This document shows, in pieces, positions 17,946-27,108 of a DNA stretch of 48,554 nt; position 1 is the first letter of the stretch, and each line of letters starts with the position of its first letter. The translations under genes were made by a program, and so were the position numbers. A model generated the notes under the pieces. That model had not been told where the DNA came from. It saw nothing but the letters and a program-made list of their open reading frames with translations, and made no database searches. Source of the stretch: Coxiellaceae bacterium (GTDB taxonomy: Bacteria; Pseudomonadota; Gammaproteobacteria; Coxiellales; Coxiellaceae); the NCBI GenBank assembly GCA_029212925.1, contig JARGOB010000021.1:1-48554 (forward strand), written 5' to 3'.

Positions 17946-18533
17946 ATGAACTTTAGTTTTTTATCAAATATTGAAGAACATCAAGCAACGGTTGATGGCT
18001 TAAAGCCTATGGTGGAGCAAATCCATCTGTTGGCTCATTTGTTAGCCGATCGCGTAGCGGAAGGTGGCACGATTTACTGGTTGGGTAATGGCGGCAGTGC
18101 TGCTGATGCACAACATTTGGCCGCTGAATTGGTTGGTCGATTTAAACTGGAGCGCCCTGCCATTGCTTCGATGGCTTTGCATACCGATACGTCGATCTTG
18201 ACCTGTTTAAGTAATGACTATGATTATAATATAGTGTTCTCGCGTCAACTCGAGGCCATGTGTAAAGCCAACGATGTGGTGATTGGTCTTTCTACCTCCG
18301 GTAACAGTGAAAATATCCTGCGTGCCATGGCGGTTGCTAAACAACGCGGTGCCCTAACGCTTGGACTAACTGGAGCCAACGGACAAAAGTTGCAAGCGGC
18401 TTGTGATCATTGTGTGTTAGTGCCATCTACAGATACGGCTCGTATTCAAGAAGCACATATTTTGATTGGTCATTCTTTATGTCAATATATTGAACTATCA
18501 GTTGCAAATGCTCTAGTAGGCTGTTCTACGTAA
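17946..18533 (+). CDS. gmhA: Phosphoheptose isomerase
   Basis: A 195-residue SIS-domain protein. GNGGSAADAQHLAAELVGRF is the family's hallmark segment, and STSGNSENI forms the second phosphate-binding loop. It converts sedoheptulose 7-phosphate to D-glycero-D-manno-heptose 7-phosphate, the first step of ADP-heptose synthesis for the LPS inner core. The start has AAGGGA 6 bases upstream. It is divergent from the sugar-lipid operon. DiaA-like SIS proteins are close relatives, so a non-LPS role is a minor alternative. Confidence 0.88.
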   Translation: MNFSFLSNIEEHQATVDGLKPMVEQIHLLAHLLADRVAEGGTIYWLGNGGSAADAQHLAAELVGRFKLERPAIASMALHTDTSILTCLSNDYDYNIVFSRQLEAMCKANDVVIGLSTSGNSENILRAMAVAKQRGALTLGLTGANGQKLQAACDHCVLVPSTDTARIQEAHILIGHSLCQYIELSVANALVGCST

Positions 18534-18548
18534 CTAACTTAGTACACT

Positions 18549-18653
18549 TAAGCCTGGCTGAAGTACTCTTTCTCGCGAACAGGCATCCCTACCTTCGTGT
18601 TCCTTTACATCCCTACACCACACGCCGCTCGAAAGGTACTTCTGCCAGGCTTA
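18549..18653. repeat. 105-base inverted-repeat element with internal direct repeats
   Basis: Arms at 18549-18566 and 18636-18653 pair over 18 positions with a single mismatch (TAAGCCTGGC opens the left arm and GCCAGGCTTA closes the right). After a one-base bulge a further 5 base pairs (CTTTC/GAAAG) extend the stem. The loop carries CATCCCTAC twice. It lies between gmhA and lemA and has no T-run after it, so it is not an ordinary terminator. It could be a structured small RNA or a MITE-like palindromic insertion. Confidence 0.6.
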
Positions 18654-18720
18654 TCGCACTATGCAGTTAGTTCAAAAACGCGCTATAGTTGGTTTGTTTT
18701 GCACTGAGAGGGTTGGGGTT

Positions 18721-19275
18721 ATGATTGCATTGATTATTATTGTCGTCGTCATTGTGCTGTTGATTTTATGGGTTATTGGTATATATAACGCATTGATTAG
18801 ATTGAAAAATCAAGTGCAAGAGGGCTGGAGTGGTATCGATGTTCAGCTTAAGCGTCGTCATGATTTAATTCCTAATTTAGTCTCAACAGTTAAGGGTTAT
18901 AAAGAGCACGAAAGTTCCACGTTAGAAGAGGTGACGAAGTTACGTGCGAATGCCATGCAAGCATCCAGTGTTGCCGATAAAGCCAAAGCAGAGTCAGCAT
19001 TGTCTCTCGGTTTAGGTAAGTTATTTGCTGTCGCTGAAAATTACCCTGACTTAAAAGCCAGTGCAAACTTTTTAGACTTGCAAAAAAGCCTGAGTGAAGT
19101 TGAAGACAATTTGCAAAATGCACGTCGCTATTATAATGCGACGGCGCGTGACTTTAATACCAAAGTGCAGTCGCTCCCCGATAATGTGATTGCTGGTATG
19201 TTTCACTTTACCTCACAACCTTACTTTGAATTGGATAGCAAAGCCGAAAAAGCCGTGCCCAAGGTGTCATTCTAA
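18721..19275 (+). CDS. LemA family protein
   Basis: A 184-residue protein with one N-terminal membrane helix followed by a helical domain. [38 protein letters not shown] and the YNATARDFN segment are characteristic of LemA. The start is placed at the ATG at 18721, directly before the membrane helix. An upstream ATG at 18661 would add 20 unusual residues and lies just beyond the inverted-repeat element. The stop overlaps the next start (TAATG), so it is coupled to the DUF2207 gene, a common partner. The molecular role is not well established. Confidence 0.9.
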   Translation: MIALIIIVVVIVLLILWVIGIYNALIRLKNQVQEGWSGIDVQLKRRHDLIPNLVSTVKGYKEHESSTLEEVTKLRANAMQASSVADKAKAESALSLGLGKLFAVAENYPDLKASANFLDLQKSLSEVEDNLQNARRYYNATARDFNTKVQSLPDNVIAGMFHFTSQPYFELDSKAEKAVPKVSF

Positions 19276-21167
19276 TGAAAACAATTTTACGTTCATGTTT
19301 GGCATTGTTATTGTGTTTACCTCTCATTGGTTTTGCCGCTAGTGCTTTACCACCAGTTATCAATGAATACAGCAGCATTATTCAAGTGCAAAAAGATGCC
19401 AGCTTAGTGGTGACGGAGCAAGTAATTATCACCACAGCAGGCCGCACAGTGCGTCACGGTATTTATCGTGATTTCCCTACCCTTTATCGTGGTCGCCATG
19501 GTGGTACGGTTAAAGTGGGTTTCGATGTAATTAGTACGAAACTCGATGGTAAAAAAGTGGCTCATCACACTAAAAAACTAAGTAATGGTATTCGTGTGTA
19601 TTTAGGCAGTAAGAGCATGGAGCTACCAGCGGGAAAATACACATTTGAAATAACGTATAAGACAACAGGTCAATTAGGGTTTTTTAAAGACCATGATGAA
19701 TTGTATTGGAATGTAACCGGCAATGGTTGGGCGTTTCCCATTGATCAAGTGGAAGCGTGGGTGGAGTTGCCGGACGGTGCGCGTAACAATATTTTAAAAT
19801 ACACGGCCTATACCGGTGCACAAGGACAGCGTGGCACAGCCTATCAAGCTAATGTGAACAGCAAGCAACAGGTCGTGTTTGTGACAACGCAACCGCTCGC
19901 AGCACACCAGGGGCTAACCATTGTCGTTGGTTGGAAACCGGGTTTTATTACGCAACCTAGCTTCTGGGCTGCCAATGCAAAAGATTTATTGGTTTATTTG
20001 ATTCTTGTTGTTGGTGTTATCCTTGTGTTTGTTTATTACATGATGATGTGGTTGCGTCATGGCCGTGACCCTCATGCTGGTGCGGTTATGCCGGAGTATA
20101 CTCCGCCGACAGGATTCACACCGGCTGCTCTGCGATATATTTTAGATATGGGTTATGACAATCGTGTGTTGGCGTCAGCGATTTTGAATTTAGCGGTGAA
20201 AGGTGCTTTAAAGATTGAACAAAAAACCAAGAAAGATTATACCCTGATTAAACAAGATGATTTCAAAGGCGAATTAACACCAGCCGAATCGGTATTAATG
20301 AATACGCTTCTGCCGGAAGCTCCCGGAAAAACAGCTGCACCCTGCAGGATTGATTTGAAAAAAGGCACAACATTAACCGCAGCAGTCCAAGCCTATAAAG
20401 AAGTGTTAAAAAAGGAATTTGAAAAAACCTATTTTGTTACAAACAACACTTATGCAGTTATTGGTGCGGTTATATCGATATTGGCAGTTGGTTTAGGTAT
20501 TTTATTAAATTTTAGTTTAGTGCCAGCCGCTATATTTATGTTAGTTTTTATGTTTGTCTCCATGGGGAATAAAGGCGCTGTTAGGCAGTCGTTCAAAACT
20601 AAGTTGCGTCAAGGCGGATGGAGTAATATTTTTACTGTGTTAGTGATTGTATTTATCGTTGTTTCATTTGCACCGAATGTCTCGCAGCTTGATATTATGT
20701 ATCCGTGGATTTACGTGTCACTGTGCTTTCTGTTGGTTATATTTAACCTGGTTTTTGTAGGCTTATTAAAGCGATTAACTGTGGCAGGTGCGCATCTAAT
20801 TCGCCAAGTAAAAGGCTTTAAAATGTTTCTCGGTGCCACCGAAAAAGATCGCATGAACTTTCGTAATCCACCCGATAAAACACCGGAGTTATTCGAAAAA
20901 TATTTACCCTATGCGCTAGCCTTGGGTGTCGAACAAAAGTGGGGCGAGCAATTTGCCGATGTGTTAGCCAAAGCCAATTACCAGCCTCAATGGTATACCG
21001 GTAACTACTTAATGTTCTATGCCGGCACATCATTTGCTTCAGGTTTTGCCGATTCATTTAGCCAAACCGTCAGTTCATCCGCGTCACCTCCTGGGTCCAG
21101 TTCTGGGTTCGGTGGTGGTGGCTTCTCCGGAGGGGGTGGCGGTGGCGGCGGCGGTGGCGGCTGGTAG
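19275..21167 (+). CDS. DUF2207 (YciQ-like) membrane protein
   Basis: A 630-residue protein with a signal peptide (about 1-21). An N-terminal beta-rich domain with the [20 protein letters not shown] opening is typical of DUF2207. Membrane helices lie near 240-260, 390-430 and 450-500. The C-terminal tail is extremely glycine-rich, ending in a run of Gly followed by Trp. This tail is typical of the family and of its TPM-domain neighbours. It overlaps the lemA stop by one base. Its function is unknown, although LemA/DUF2207 pairs are widespread. Confidence 0.85.
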   Translation: MKTILRSCLALLLCLPLIGFAASALPPVINEYSSIIQVQKDASLVVTEQVIITTAGRTVRHGIYRDFPTLYRGRHGGTVKVGFDVISTKLDGKKVAHHTKKLSNGIRVYLGSKSMELPAGKYTFEITYKTTGQLGFFKDHDELYWNVTGNGWAFPIDQVEAWVELPDGARNNILKYTAYTGAQGQRGTAYQANVNSKQQVVFVTTQPLAAHQGLTIVVGWKPGFITQPSFWAANAKDLLVYLILVVGVILVFVYYMMMWLRHGRDPHAGAVMPEYTPPTGFTPAALRYILDMGYDNRVLASAILNLAVKGALKIEQKTKKDYTLIKQDDFKGELTPAESVLMNTLLPEAPGKTAAPCRIDLKKGTTLTAAVQAYKEVLKKEFEKTYFVTNNTYAVIGAVISILAVGLGILLNFSLVPAAIFMLVFMFVSMGNKGAVRQSFKTKLRQGGWSNIFTVLVIVFIVVSFAPNVSQLDIMYPWIYVSLCFLLVIFNLVFVGLLKRLTVAGAHLIRQVKGFKMFLGATEKDRMNFRNPPDKTPELFEKYLPYALALGVEQKWGEQFADVLAKANYQPQWYTGNYLMFYAGTSFASGFADSFSQTVSSSASPPGSSSGFGGGGFSGGGGGGGGGGGW

Positions 21168-21245
21168 TCTGCTTGTTTAATACGGTATTTAAAAAAATCA
21201 TAATCATGTTAGCATTGGCTGGTTAATTTAATGCTAAGGCAAAAA

Positions 21246-21770
21246 ATGACATCAGAAGATTTGGCTGAAATTACTGTTATTATTGAGCATAATATTCTGC
21301 TAATTCGTGGTAAGAAGATTATTCTTGATGCTGATCTTGCAAGACTTTATGGGGTTGAAACAAAAGTGCTTGTGCAATCAGTTAAGCGTAATATAGATAG
21401 GTTTCCCAGTGATTTTATGTTTCAGTTAAATAAAGAAGAATATGCAATCTTGAGGCCACAATTTGTGACCTCAAGCTGGGGTGGCCGCCGATACTTTCCC
21501 GTTGCTTTTACTGAGCAAGGTGTAGCTATGCTTTCAGGAGTATTACGCAGCAGTAGGGCTGTAAAGGTTAATATAGAAATTATGAGAGCATTTGTAAGAT
21601 TGCGAAGTATGCTTGATAGTAACGACAAGTAGCGTTGCAAAATTGAGCAACTAGAGCAAACTTATGATGAACAATTCAATGTGGTTTTTAAGTTGATTAA
21701 ACAGTTGATGCTGCCTGCAGAAGAAAGTAAGAAGCGCCCTATTGGTTTCCCACCTTGGGATGATGAGTGA
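21246..21770 (+). pseudogene. ORF6N-domain gene interrupted by an in-frame amber codon
   Basis: The first 128 codons encode an ORF6N DNA-binding domain: [46 protein letters not shown] and a [15 protein letters not shown] block. A TAG at 21630-21632 stops it. The same frame continues for 45 codons with family-like sequence, including IEQLEQTYDEQFNVVFKLIK and KRPIGF, until TGA at 21768-21770. The stop therefore replaced a codon of an otherwise intact gene. The start at 21246 has AAGG upstream; an ATG at 21231 is also in frame. ORF6N proteins are common in phages and mobile islands, so this may be a mobile remnant. Confidence 0.8.
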
Positions 21771-21829
21771 TCTGTTATCGCCTAGTAAAATAACATCCAG
21801 GCGTTGGTTGTAGGGGGTCAAGACATTTA

Positions 21830-22222
21830 TTATTCATCAATAGGGCGCGAGCGATCATCAAACTCATGTTCGCGATGCCAGTAGGTATAGTCATCGATAT
21901 CATGCAATGCTTTGTGGATTAAATCCGCATCTTTAGTTTGCAGTTTTTCGCACAGTTCATGTAGCTTGCGTGGACTGGCGTGTTGTGCATTATCAATGTG
22001 AGCCTCAGTAAAAATAGCCTCGATCATTGATTTCGCAGAAGCGACGGCTAGTTCAGCCGTTAGGTAGTCTTCGGGTTCTTTTTCATAAGCCTTATAAGAG
22101 GCTTCGAGCTGTTGCTTGGCCGCTTGAATAGTTGGATTGTTGTCATCGACATAGCTTGACATCGTGGCCCAAAGATCCCTGATCGTAAGGTGTTTATCTT
22201 TATGATCAATTGATTCTGACAT
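21830..22222 (-). CDS. Hypothetical acidic helical protein
   Basis: A 130-residue soluble protein, mostly helical and acidic, with no signal peptide or membrane helix. It contains a central Ala-rich helix (AELAVASAKSMIEAIF) and a charged C-terminus (HREHEFDDRSRPIDE). I do not recognise the family. It lies 104 bases downstream of the M50 protease gene on the same strand and could be co-transcribed. It faces the ORF6N remnant tail-to-tail. Confidence 0.6.
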   Translation of the reverse strand: MSESIDHKDKHLTIRDLWATMSSYVDDNNPTIQAAKQQLEASYKAYEKEPEDYLTAELAVASAKSMIEAIFTEAHIDNAQHASPRKLHELCEKLQTKDADLIHKALHDIDDYTYWHREHEFDDRSRPIDE

Positions 22223-22326
22223 GACTGATTCTCACTGTGTATTTAAATTCGTTTCCCAATTATAGACCAGAATAATGCGGTGAACGCTATACACATTGCG
22301 CTGTAATATGTTGATTAATATCAGTT

Positions 22327-23007
22327 TTAAATAGTAGGTAAACCAAGCATTTGCATAATGCTGTTCATCAATAGGTAGGTGGGAACTTGAATTAATTTTC
22401 CCAATAAGCCAATGAATAACAGGCCTAATAAGATCCAGATGCCGTAAGGTTCAATGCGATCATAATAATAGCGGGCACGGCCGGTAAGGATGCTGCTGAC
22501 CACACGGCTACCATCCAGCGGTGGAATTGGGATGAGGTTTAAGATAAGCAAGATACAATTAATCAAAATGCCATACTTGCCCGCAAGAAAAAAATACGTA
22601 GCAACCATTTGTGTAATGCCAAGTGTATCGCCTGCGATTAATAATTCCGCACAAATTTTTGCAATACCACCCCATAATAGTGCCATGACTAAATTAGCAC
22701 CCGGCCCGGCCAGTGCCACTAGTGCCATATCGCGTCGTGGATGACGTAAGTTACTCCAAGTGACCGGTACGGGTTTTGCCCAACCAAATAAAAAACCACT
22801 AAAGATCATCATAGCCACCGGCAAAATAATGGTACCAAATAGGTCGATGTGTTTGGCTGGATTGAGTGTCACCCGCCCCATCATTAGTGCGGTCTTGTCG
22901 CCTAGCTTCGCGGCTATCCAGCCATGCGCCGCCTCATGCAGTGTGATAGCAAAAATCAGTGGCAAAGCCATTACTGCAATGGTTTGTAGGATATTATTCA
23001 GGTTCAT
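22327..23007 (-). CDS. Site-2 protease family membrane metalloprotease (M50)
   Basis: A 226-residue membrane protein. HEAAH at residues 24-28 (the HExxH zinc motif) lies in the first helix, and NLIPIPPLDGSRVV supplies the third zinc ligand in the NPxPxxDG-like motif. The size fits the short M50B (Rip3-like without CBS domains) group. It probably cleaves membrane proteins within the bilayer, with the substrate unknown. It lies 35 bases downstream of the SPOUT-like gene on the same strand. Confidence 0.9.
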   Translation of the reverse strand: MNLNNILQTIAVMALPLIFAITLHEAAHGWIAAKLGDKTALMMGRVTLNPAKHIDLFGTIILPVAMMIFSGFLFGWAKPVPVTWSNLRHPRRDMALVALAGPGANLVMALLWGGIAKICAELLIAGDTLGITQMVATYFFLAGKYGILINCILLILNLIPIPPLDGSRVVSSILTGRARYYYDRIEPYGIWILLGLLFIGLLGKLIQVPTYLLMNSIMQMLGLPTI

Positions 23008-23042
23008 AAAGCTAATATATCACAATAGTAACCGTTCGATAC

Positions 23043-24554
23043 TTAGCGGCGATGAGAGCTTGAAAATAATGGCAAGTTTTGTGGTGGTTGCTGTTGTTCT
23101 GATGCTAAGCCCGCAAGCGTCGCAGCCATTGTGCTTTTTAGATAAAGATGTGAACGCAATTGCCGATGAGCAGGTGCTGCTAGCGAGGTATCGCTGTCAT
23201 TGAAGAACAAGACATGGCGGCCGGCACTGGCAAGAAATGGAACACTGCCGATCGTAAGGTTTTGTTGAGGCAGTGTAGGTTCTTTTGGTTTAGCACACGT
23301 TATGTGCGTCAATAATAAGCCATAGGCTGCAACCTGATCGGCAAACTCTTGCTGTGATACTACGGAAAGAAAGCCTGGAAATGGAAAGGCTGGCGATATC
23401 TTGGGAGCCCTTGCTAAGGCGCGCCCCGACCACCTTTGTACCGGCTCTGGTTGGTTGTCTTGTGTAACAACGAACACTTTAGAGATAAAATATTGGAAAG
23501 TAACGAATGTTCTTATTAAGGCCGAGAAAGCTTTGACGACTACGCGTTCTTGTTTTTTTGTTGCGGCTATGGGGGCATAAATGCCAATGGCAATTTGAAA
23601 AGGCACATAGTGCAGCAGCCGGCGCACAGTAAATAATTGTTCAGTGCCAGGCTCTGGCTGTGATCGCAGGCTCTTTATCATGTTCTTGGTGAGCGTCCCG
23701 GCAAGTTGGGCTATAACAGTCGGATCATCAGTTGCTCTTGGTTCGAGTGAGTAAGCAACGGCAGGGTTGCCAAATGGCGCAAGCTCTTGTGATTCAAATG
23801 AAGGTGTGCTTAGCATGGTTATTGGGTTGTTTTCTGCATAAAACATTCTCTCGCCAACATCTACATATGTTTGGTGCGCAAATATCATAGCGTCAGAGAC
23901 ATTAAATGATACGGTGGGGCCGCATTGTGGTAGCTGAATGATAGCGTCAAGATGATCGCTGTCTAAAATTTCTGGGTCAACACCGTTACTTTCACTGCCA
24001 AGCAAAAAGCATATGTGCTTATTGAATTCTTTTGATGGGTCGCGTGAATCGCCGAGCATAGCACTGATGTCTTTTCCCGGAAATTCAATGGCACTGTTAT
24101 AGTAGCGCGACTTCAGTTGTTGCAGAATTTTTAGCGTGCGTGCATTATCTGTAGATCGTATGATTGCGGCACCGTATTGAGCTGCATATTGTTGCATGCT
24201 TTTTAGATTGCTAAAGAACGCCGTTTTGTGGCAAATGAAAACGACCTTTGGCATTCTTGCTGCTGGGATGATAGCTATTTCATTGATTCTGTAATTATGT
24301 GCTCTCGCACGCTCAACGTTATTAAATAAAGCTTGGTATACTGTGGCGCACAATGTGAATCGTGCCTTTGTTGGTATTTGTGAGAGCAATGCAAGCCCGA
24401 TTAAAAACAATTGACGTTCAGTATCGGTTGATTGTGAGACCTGCGCTGGTGTGTAGTTAGTTGCAAGGTCAACGAGTTCAGTAAATCTCAACCCTAATTG
24501 TTGAGCTGTTATAACTACCTGTGCAATGGCTGCTTGTTGTATTTGTGCTCTCAT
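23043..24554 (-). CDS. Large protein with an embedded SpoU/TrmH (SPOUT) methyltransferase-like domain
   Basis: A 503-residue protein. Residues about 103-230 match a SpoU-type RNA 2'-O-methyltransferase fold. Motif 2 is FLLGSESNGVDPEIL (183-197) and motif 3 is LPQCGPTVSFNVSDAMIFA (208-226). Together these form the knotted SAM-binding end. Motif 1 is poor: Asn116 is kept, but Gln122 stands where the catalytic Arg of NxxAxxR is expected. Normal SpoU enzymes have 150-270 residues. Here about 100 unknown residues precede the domain and about 270 follow it, ending in a Gln/Pro/Ser tail. No clear Shine-Dalgarno sequence is seen. It may be a divergent methyltransferase or a SAM/RNA-binding pseudo-enzyme. 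A secreted-effector role is suggested only by context and the unusual architecture. Confidence 0.7.
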   Translation of the reverse strand: MRAQIQQAAIAQVVITAQQLGLRFTELVDLATNYTPAQVSQSTDTERQLFLIGLALLSQIPTKARFTLCATVYQALFNNVERARAHNYRINEIAIIPAARMPKVVFICHKTAFFSNLKSMQQYAAQYGAAIIRSTDNARTLKILQQLKSRYYNSAIEFPGKDISAMLGDSRDPSKEFNKHICFLLGSESNGVDPEILDSDHLDAIIQLPQCGPTVSFNVSDAMIFAHQTYVDVGERMFYAENNPITMLSTPSFESQELAPFGNPAVAYSLEPRATDDPTVIAQLAGTLTKNMIKSLRSQPEPGTEQLFTVRRLLHYVPFQIAIGIYAPIAATKKQERVVVKAFSALIRTFVTFQYFISKVFVVTQDNQPEPVQRWSGRALARAPKISPAFPFPGFLSVVSQQEFADQVAAYGLLLTHITCAKPKEPTLPQQNLTIGSVPFLASAGRHVLFFNDSDTSLAAPAHRQLRSHLYLKSTMAATLAGLASEQQQPPQNLPLFSSSHRR

Positions 24555-24807
24555 CTGACTTCATACCTATTACAATTTATTATGCTTTATTGTTAATATA
24601 TTACCTATGCCTGTAATGATATATTATTAAATATATCTTGTCATCCTAGGTTTATGGAAATAGTGGGTTTGGTTTTATTTATTTTTAGGTTGTTATTCAG
24701 TTATGCGAATAAAGCATTTTATATCAGGTATATAGCTGGCTGCCGAGCAGTCATTGCAAGAGGAGTGACAGCATACATTAATTGTTTTTTGGAGGACGAA
24801 AAACCTG
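24555..24807. other. AT-rich intergenic region
   Basis: This is the AT-rich space between the start of the SPOUT-like gene (minus strand) and the end of the cystathionine gamma-lyase gene. It should hold the promoter of the SPOUT-like gene, but several overlapping TATAAT-like boxes make a single choice unsafe. A short plus-strand reading frame from 24654 is not believed. Confidence 0.5.
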
Positions 24808-24827
24808 CCCTGGGTAAAAACCCAGGG
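24808..24827 (-). terminator. Intrinsic terminator of the cystathionine operon
   Basis: Perfect 8-base arms CCCTGGGT and ACCCAGGG enclose a 4-base loop. On the minus strand the stem is followed after four bases (CAGG) by five T. It lies 21 bases after the stop of the gamma-lyase gene, where the transcript should end. Confidence 0.8.
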
Positions 24828-24848
24828 GTTGGAATGGTGTTATGAGGG

Positions 24849-26006
24849 CTAGTCGATAGCTTGTTTTAGATCCGCAATCAAGTCATCAACATTTTCTATG
24901 CCGACTGACAAACGAATAAAGCCATCAGTAATGCCCAGCAGTTCACGGTTTTCTTTGGGTACCGAAGCGTGGGTCATAATCGCTGGATGTTCGATCAAGC
25001 TTTCAACTCCGCCCAAGCTTTCGGCCAGTGCAAAGATCTTGCAGCGTTCAAGCATGCGCTTAGCCCCTGCTTCGTCCATATCCAAATCGCACGACACCAT
25101 GCCACCAAAGTCACGCATTTGTTTTTTAGCGAGTTCATGTTGCGGGTGACTGGCTAGGCCGGGGTAATACACTTTATTTACTTTCGGGTGCTGTTCTAAC
25201 CACTGGGCGATTTTCATCGCACTTTCGCAGTGACGTTGCATACGCACAGCTAATGTTTTAACGCCACGTAATGCTAAGAAGCAATCAAATGGCCCGGCGA
25301 TTGCGCCGTCGGCAAATAGTAAGAACTCTAATTGTTCAGCTAAATCAGGTCGATCACCAACAACAACCATGCCACCAATCATGTCCGAATGACCATTGAT
25401 GTATTTGGTGGCAGAGTGTGTGACTAAATCAAAGCCTAGCGTTAATGGGTTTTGCAGCATCGGTGTAGCAAAGGTGTTGTCGCAAACGCTAATCAGATTA
25501 TGTTTTTTAGCAAATGCGGCAATCGCTTCGAGGTCAACCAGCTTTAATGTCGGGTTGGTCGGTGTTTCCACCCAAATCATTTTAGTTTCGGGGGTTAAGG
25601 ATTTTTCTAAATTCGACAAATCAGTCAAGTCAGTAAAGTCAAATTTCAATCCGGCACTGCGAGAATAAATTTTATCGAATAATCGAAAGCTACCGCCATA
25701 CAAATCATCCATCGCAATCACATGATCACCCGGTTGTAATAATTTCATAATACAACTACCACCAGCCAACCCGGATGCAAATGCAAAGCCTTGTGTGCCA
25801 GACTCTAAATTAGCCAGGCAGTCTTGATAGGCGGTGCGTGTTGGATTACCGCTGCGTGAATAATCATAACCTTGGTGCTCGCCCGGGCTTTTTTGCACGT
25901 AAGTGGATGTCGCATAAATCGGTGTCATGATTGCCCCAGTGCTAGGGTCAGGCTGTTGACCCGCGTGAACGACGCGGCTATCTAAAGCGAGTTTATCTTT
26001 ATTCAT
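24849..26006 (-). CDS. Cystathionine gamma-lyase/gamma-synthase family PLP enzyme
   Basis: A 385-residue Cys/Met-metabolism PLP enzyme. The PLP lysine is in HSATKYINGHSD. YDYSRSGNPTRTAYQ, ASGLAG and LAESLGGVESLIEHPA are classic family blocks. Directly after cystathionine beta-synthase (4-base ATGA overlap), it most likely cleaves cystathionine to cysteine, 2-oxobutyrate and ammonia, completing reverse transsulfuration. Gamma-synthase activity cannot be excluded from sequence alone. A terminator hairpin follows at 24808-24827. Confidence 0.9.
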   Translation of the reverse strand: MNKDKLALDSRVVHAGQQPDPSTGAIMTPIYATSTYVQKSPGEHQGYDYSRSGNPTRTAYQDCLANLESGTQGFAFASGLAGGSCIMKLLQPGDHVIAMDDLYGGSFRLFDKIYSRSAGLKFDFTDLTDLSNLEKSLTPETKMIWVETPTNPTLKLVDLEAIAAFAKKHNLISVCDNTFATPMLQNPLTLGFDLVTHSATKYINGHSDMIGGMVVVGDRPDLAEQLEFLLFADGAIAGPFDCFLALRGVKTLAVRMQRHCESAMKIAQWLEQHPKVNKVYYPGLASHPQHELAKKQMRDFGGMVSCDLDMDEAGAKRMLERCKIFALAESLGGVESLIEHPAIMTHASVPKENRELLGITDGFIRLSVGIENVDDLIADLKQAID

Positions 26007-26965
26007 GCGTTTTCCTTTTCGAACTGATGCTCATGCATCCATTTATTATCAACAAATTTGGTCAAATAATTACGAATCGAGTCGGGCAATAACACTAAAC
26101 AGCGTTCGCCTTTTTTGAGTTTTGGTGCAGCTTGCAGTGCACCCCACATAGCAGAACCACATGAGCCACCGCACAACAAACCTTCTTCAGCAATTAAGCG
26201 GCGTGCCATTAAAAATGAATCCTTATCATTGGATTTAATATATTCATCGATTAAATTATTATCTAACACGTCGGGGAAGAAGTCATAACCAATGCCCTCA
26301 ACCAAATACGGTTTAATTTCCGTGCCGCCACCTAAAATAGACCCTTCAGGATCAACGCCGATAATTTGAATGTTGGGGTTAAACTCTTTGAGCTTTTTGG
26401 CAACACCGGTGATAGTGCCACCCGTCCCTACCCCCATCACTACCATGCTAAGGTTATCGCCCATATCGTCAATGATTTCTTGCGCAGTAAATTGGTAATG
26501 CGCATCCGGGTTATCCGGATTAGCGTATTGATCCAAGATGTGTGAATTGGGTAATTCTTTTTGCAGTCGTTTAGCCACCTCAATATGACTCTCGGGATCA
26601 TCCCATGCTGCTTCGGTCGGTGTGCGAATAATTTTTGCGCCTAGGGCTTCAAGCACCACTTGTTTTTCGTGGCTCATTTTTTCCGGCAAGGTGATGATGA
26701 CTTTATAACCTTTAACGGCGCCGGCTAATGCAATGCCGATACCCGTATTACCAGAGGTGGGTTCGATTAATGTATCGCCGGGTTTAATGCGGCCTTGCTT
26801 CTCAGCTTGTTCGACCATTTGGTAACCAATACGGTCTTTAACTGAGCCGCCGGGGTTGAGGAATTCACATTTGGCATAGAGTTGACAGTCAAGGTCGCTA
26901 CCGATGCGGTTGAGCTTAACAATCGGTGTGTTGCCAATGGCTTGCAGTATATTATCGAGCATCAT
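26003..26965 (-). CDS. Cystathionine beta-synthase/cysteine synthase family PLP enzyme
   Basis: A 320-residue enzyme. NPGGSVKDRIG carries the PLP lysine, PTSGNTGIGIA binds the substrate carboxylate, and GVGTGGTITG is the PLP phosphate loop. The C-terminal regulatory CBS-domain pair of animal enzymes is absent. The start is set at the tandem ATGs (26965/26962), which have GAGGA 9 bases upstream. A reading from 27142 would add 59 residues unlike the family. With the downstream gamma-lyase it probably condenses homocysteine (from AhcY) with serine. O-acetylserine-dependent cysteine synthesis is the alternative. Confidence 0.9.
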   Translation of the reverse strand: MMLDNILQAIGNTPIVKLNRIGSDLDCQLYAKCEFLNPGGSVKDRIGYQMVEQAEKQGRIKPGDTLIEPTSGNTGIGIALAGAVKGYKVIITLPEKMSHEKQVVLEALGAKIIRTPTEAAWDDPESHIEVAKRLQKELPNSHILDQYANPDNPDAHYQFTAQEIIDDMGDNLSMVVMGVGTGGTITGVAKKLKEFNPNIQIIGVDPEGSILGGGTEIKPYLVEGIGYDFFPDVLDNNLIDEYIKSNDKDSFLMARRLIAEEGLLCGGSCGSAMWGALQAAPKLKKGERCLVLLPDSIRNYLTKFVDNKWMHEHQFEKENA

Positions 26966-27108
26966 GGATAGCTGTCCTCTTACTATATAGTGAGGCCACA
27001 TGGTAGCAGATGCCGGATAGCGAATCGAGTATTCAGCTTGCCCAGGATAAAGACAAAGTGCACAAATTATGTTACAAACAGGTTTGGGAGATAGAAGAGA
27101 GGCAGCGC

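Noticed and set aside
18661..18720. Twenty-residue N-terminal extension of LemA
   Set aside because: LemA proteins start at the membrane helix, and the extension begins directly at the edge of the inverted-repeat element.
24654..24845. Plus-strand 63-codon frame upstream of the cystathionine operon's end
   Set aside because: It runs through the intrinsic terminator of the opposite strand, lacks a good ribosome site and resembles no family.
27010..27108. N-terminal extension of the unknown protein starting at 27010
   Set aside because: It leaves only about 45 bases to the divergent gene and lacks a ribosome site. The start at 27109 has one and aligns with the neighbouring paralogue.
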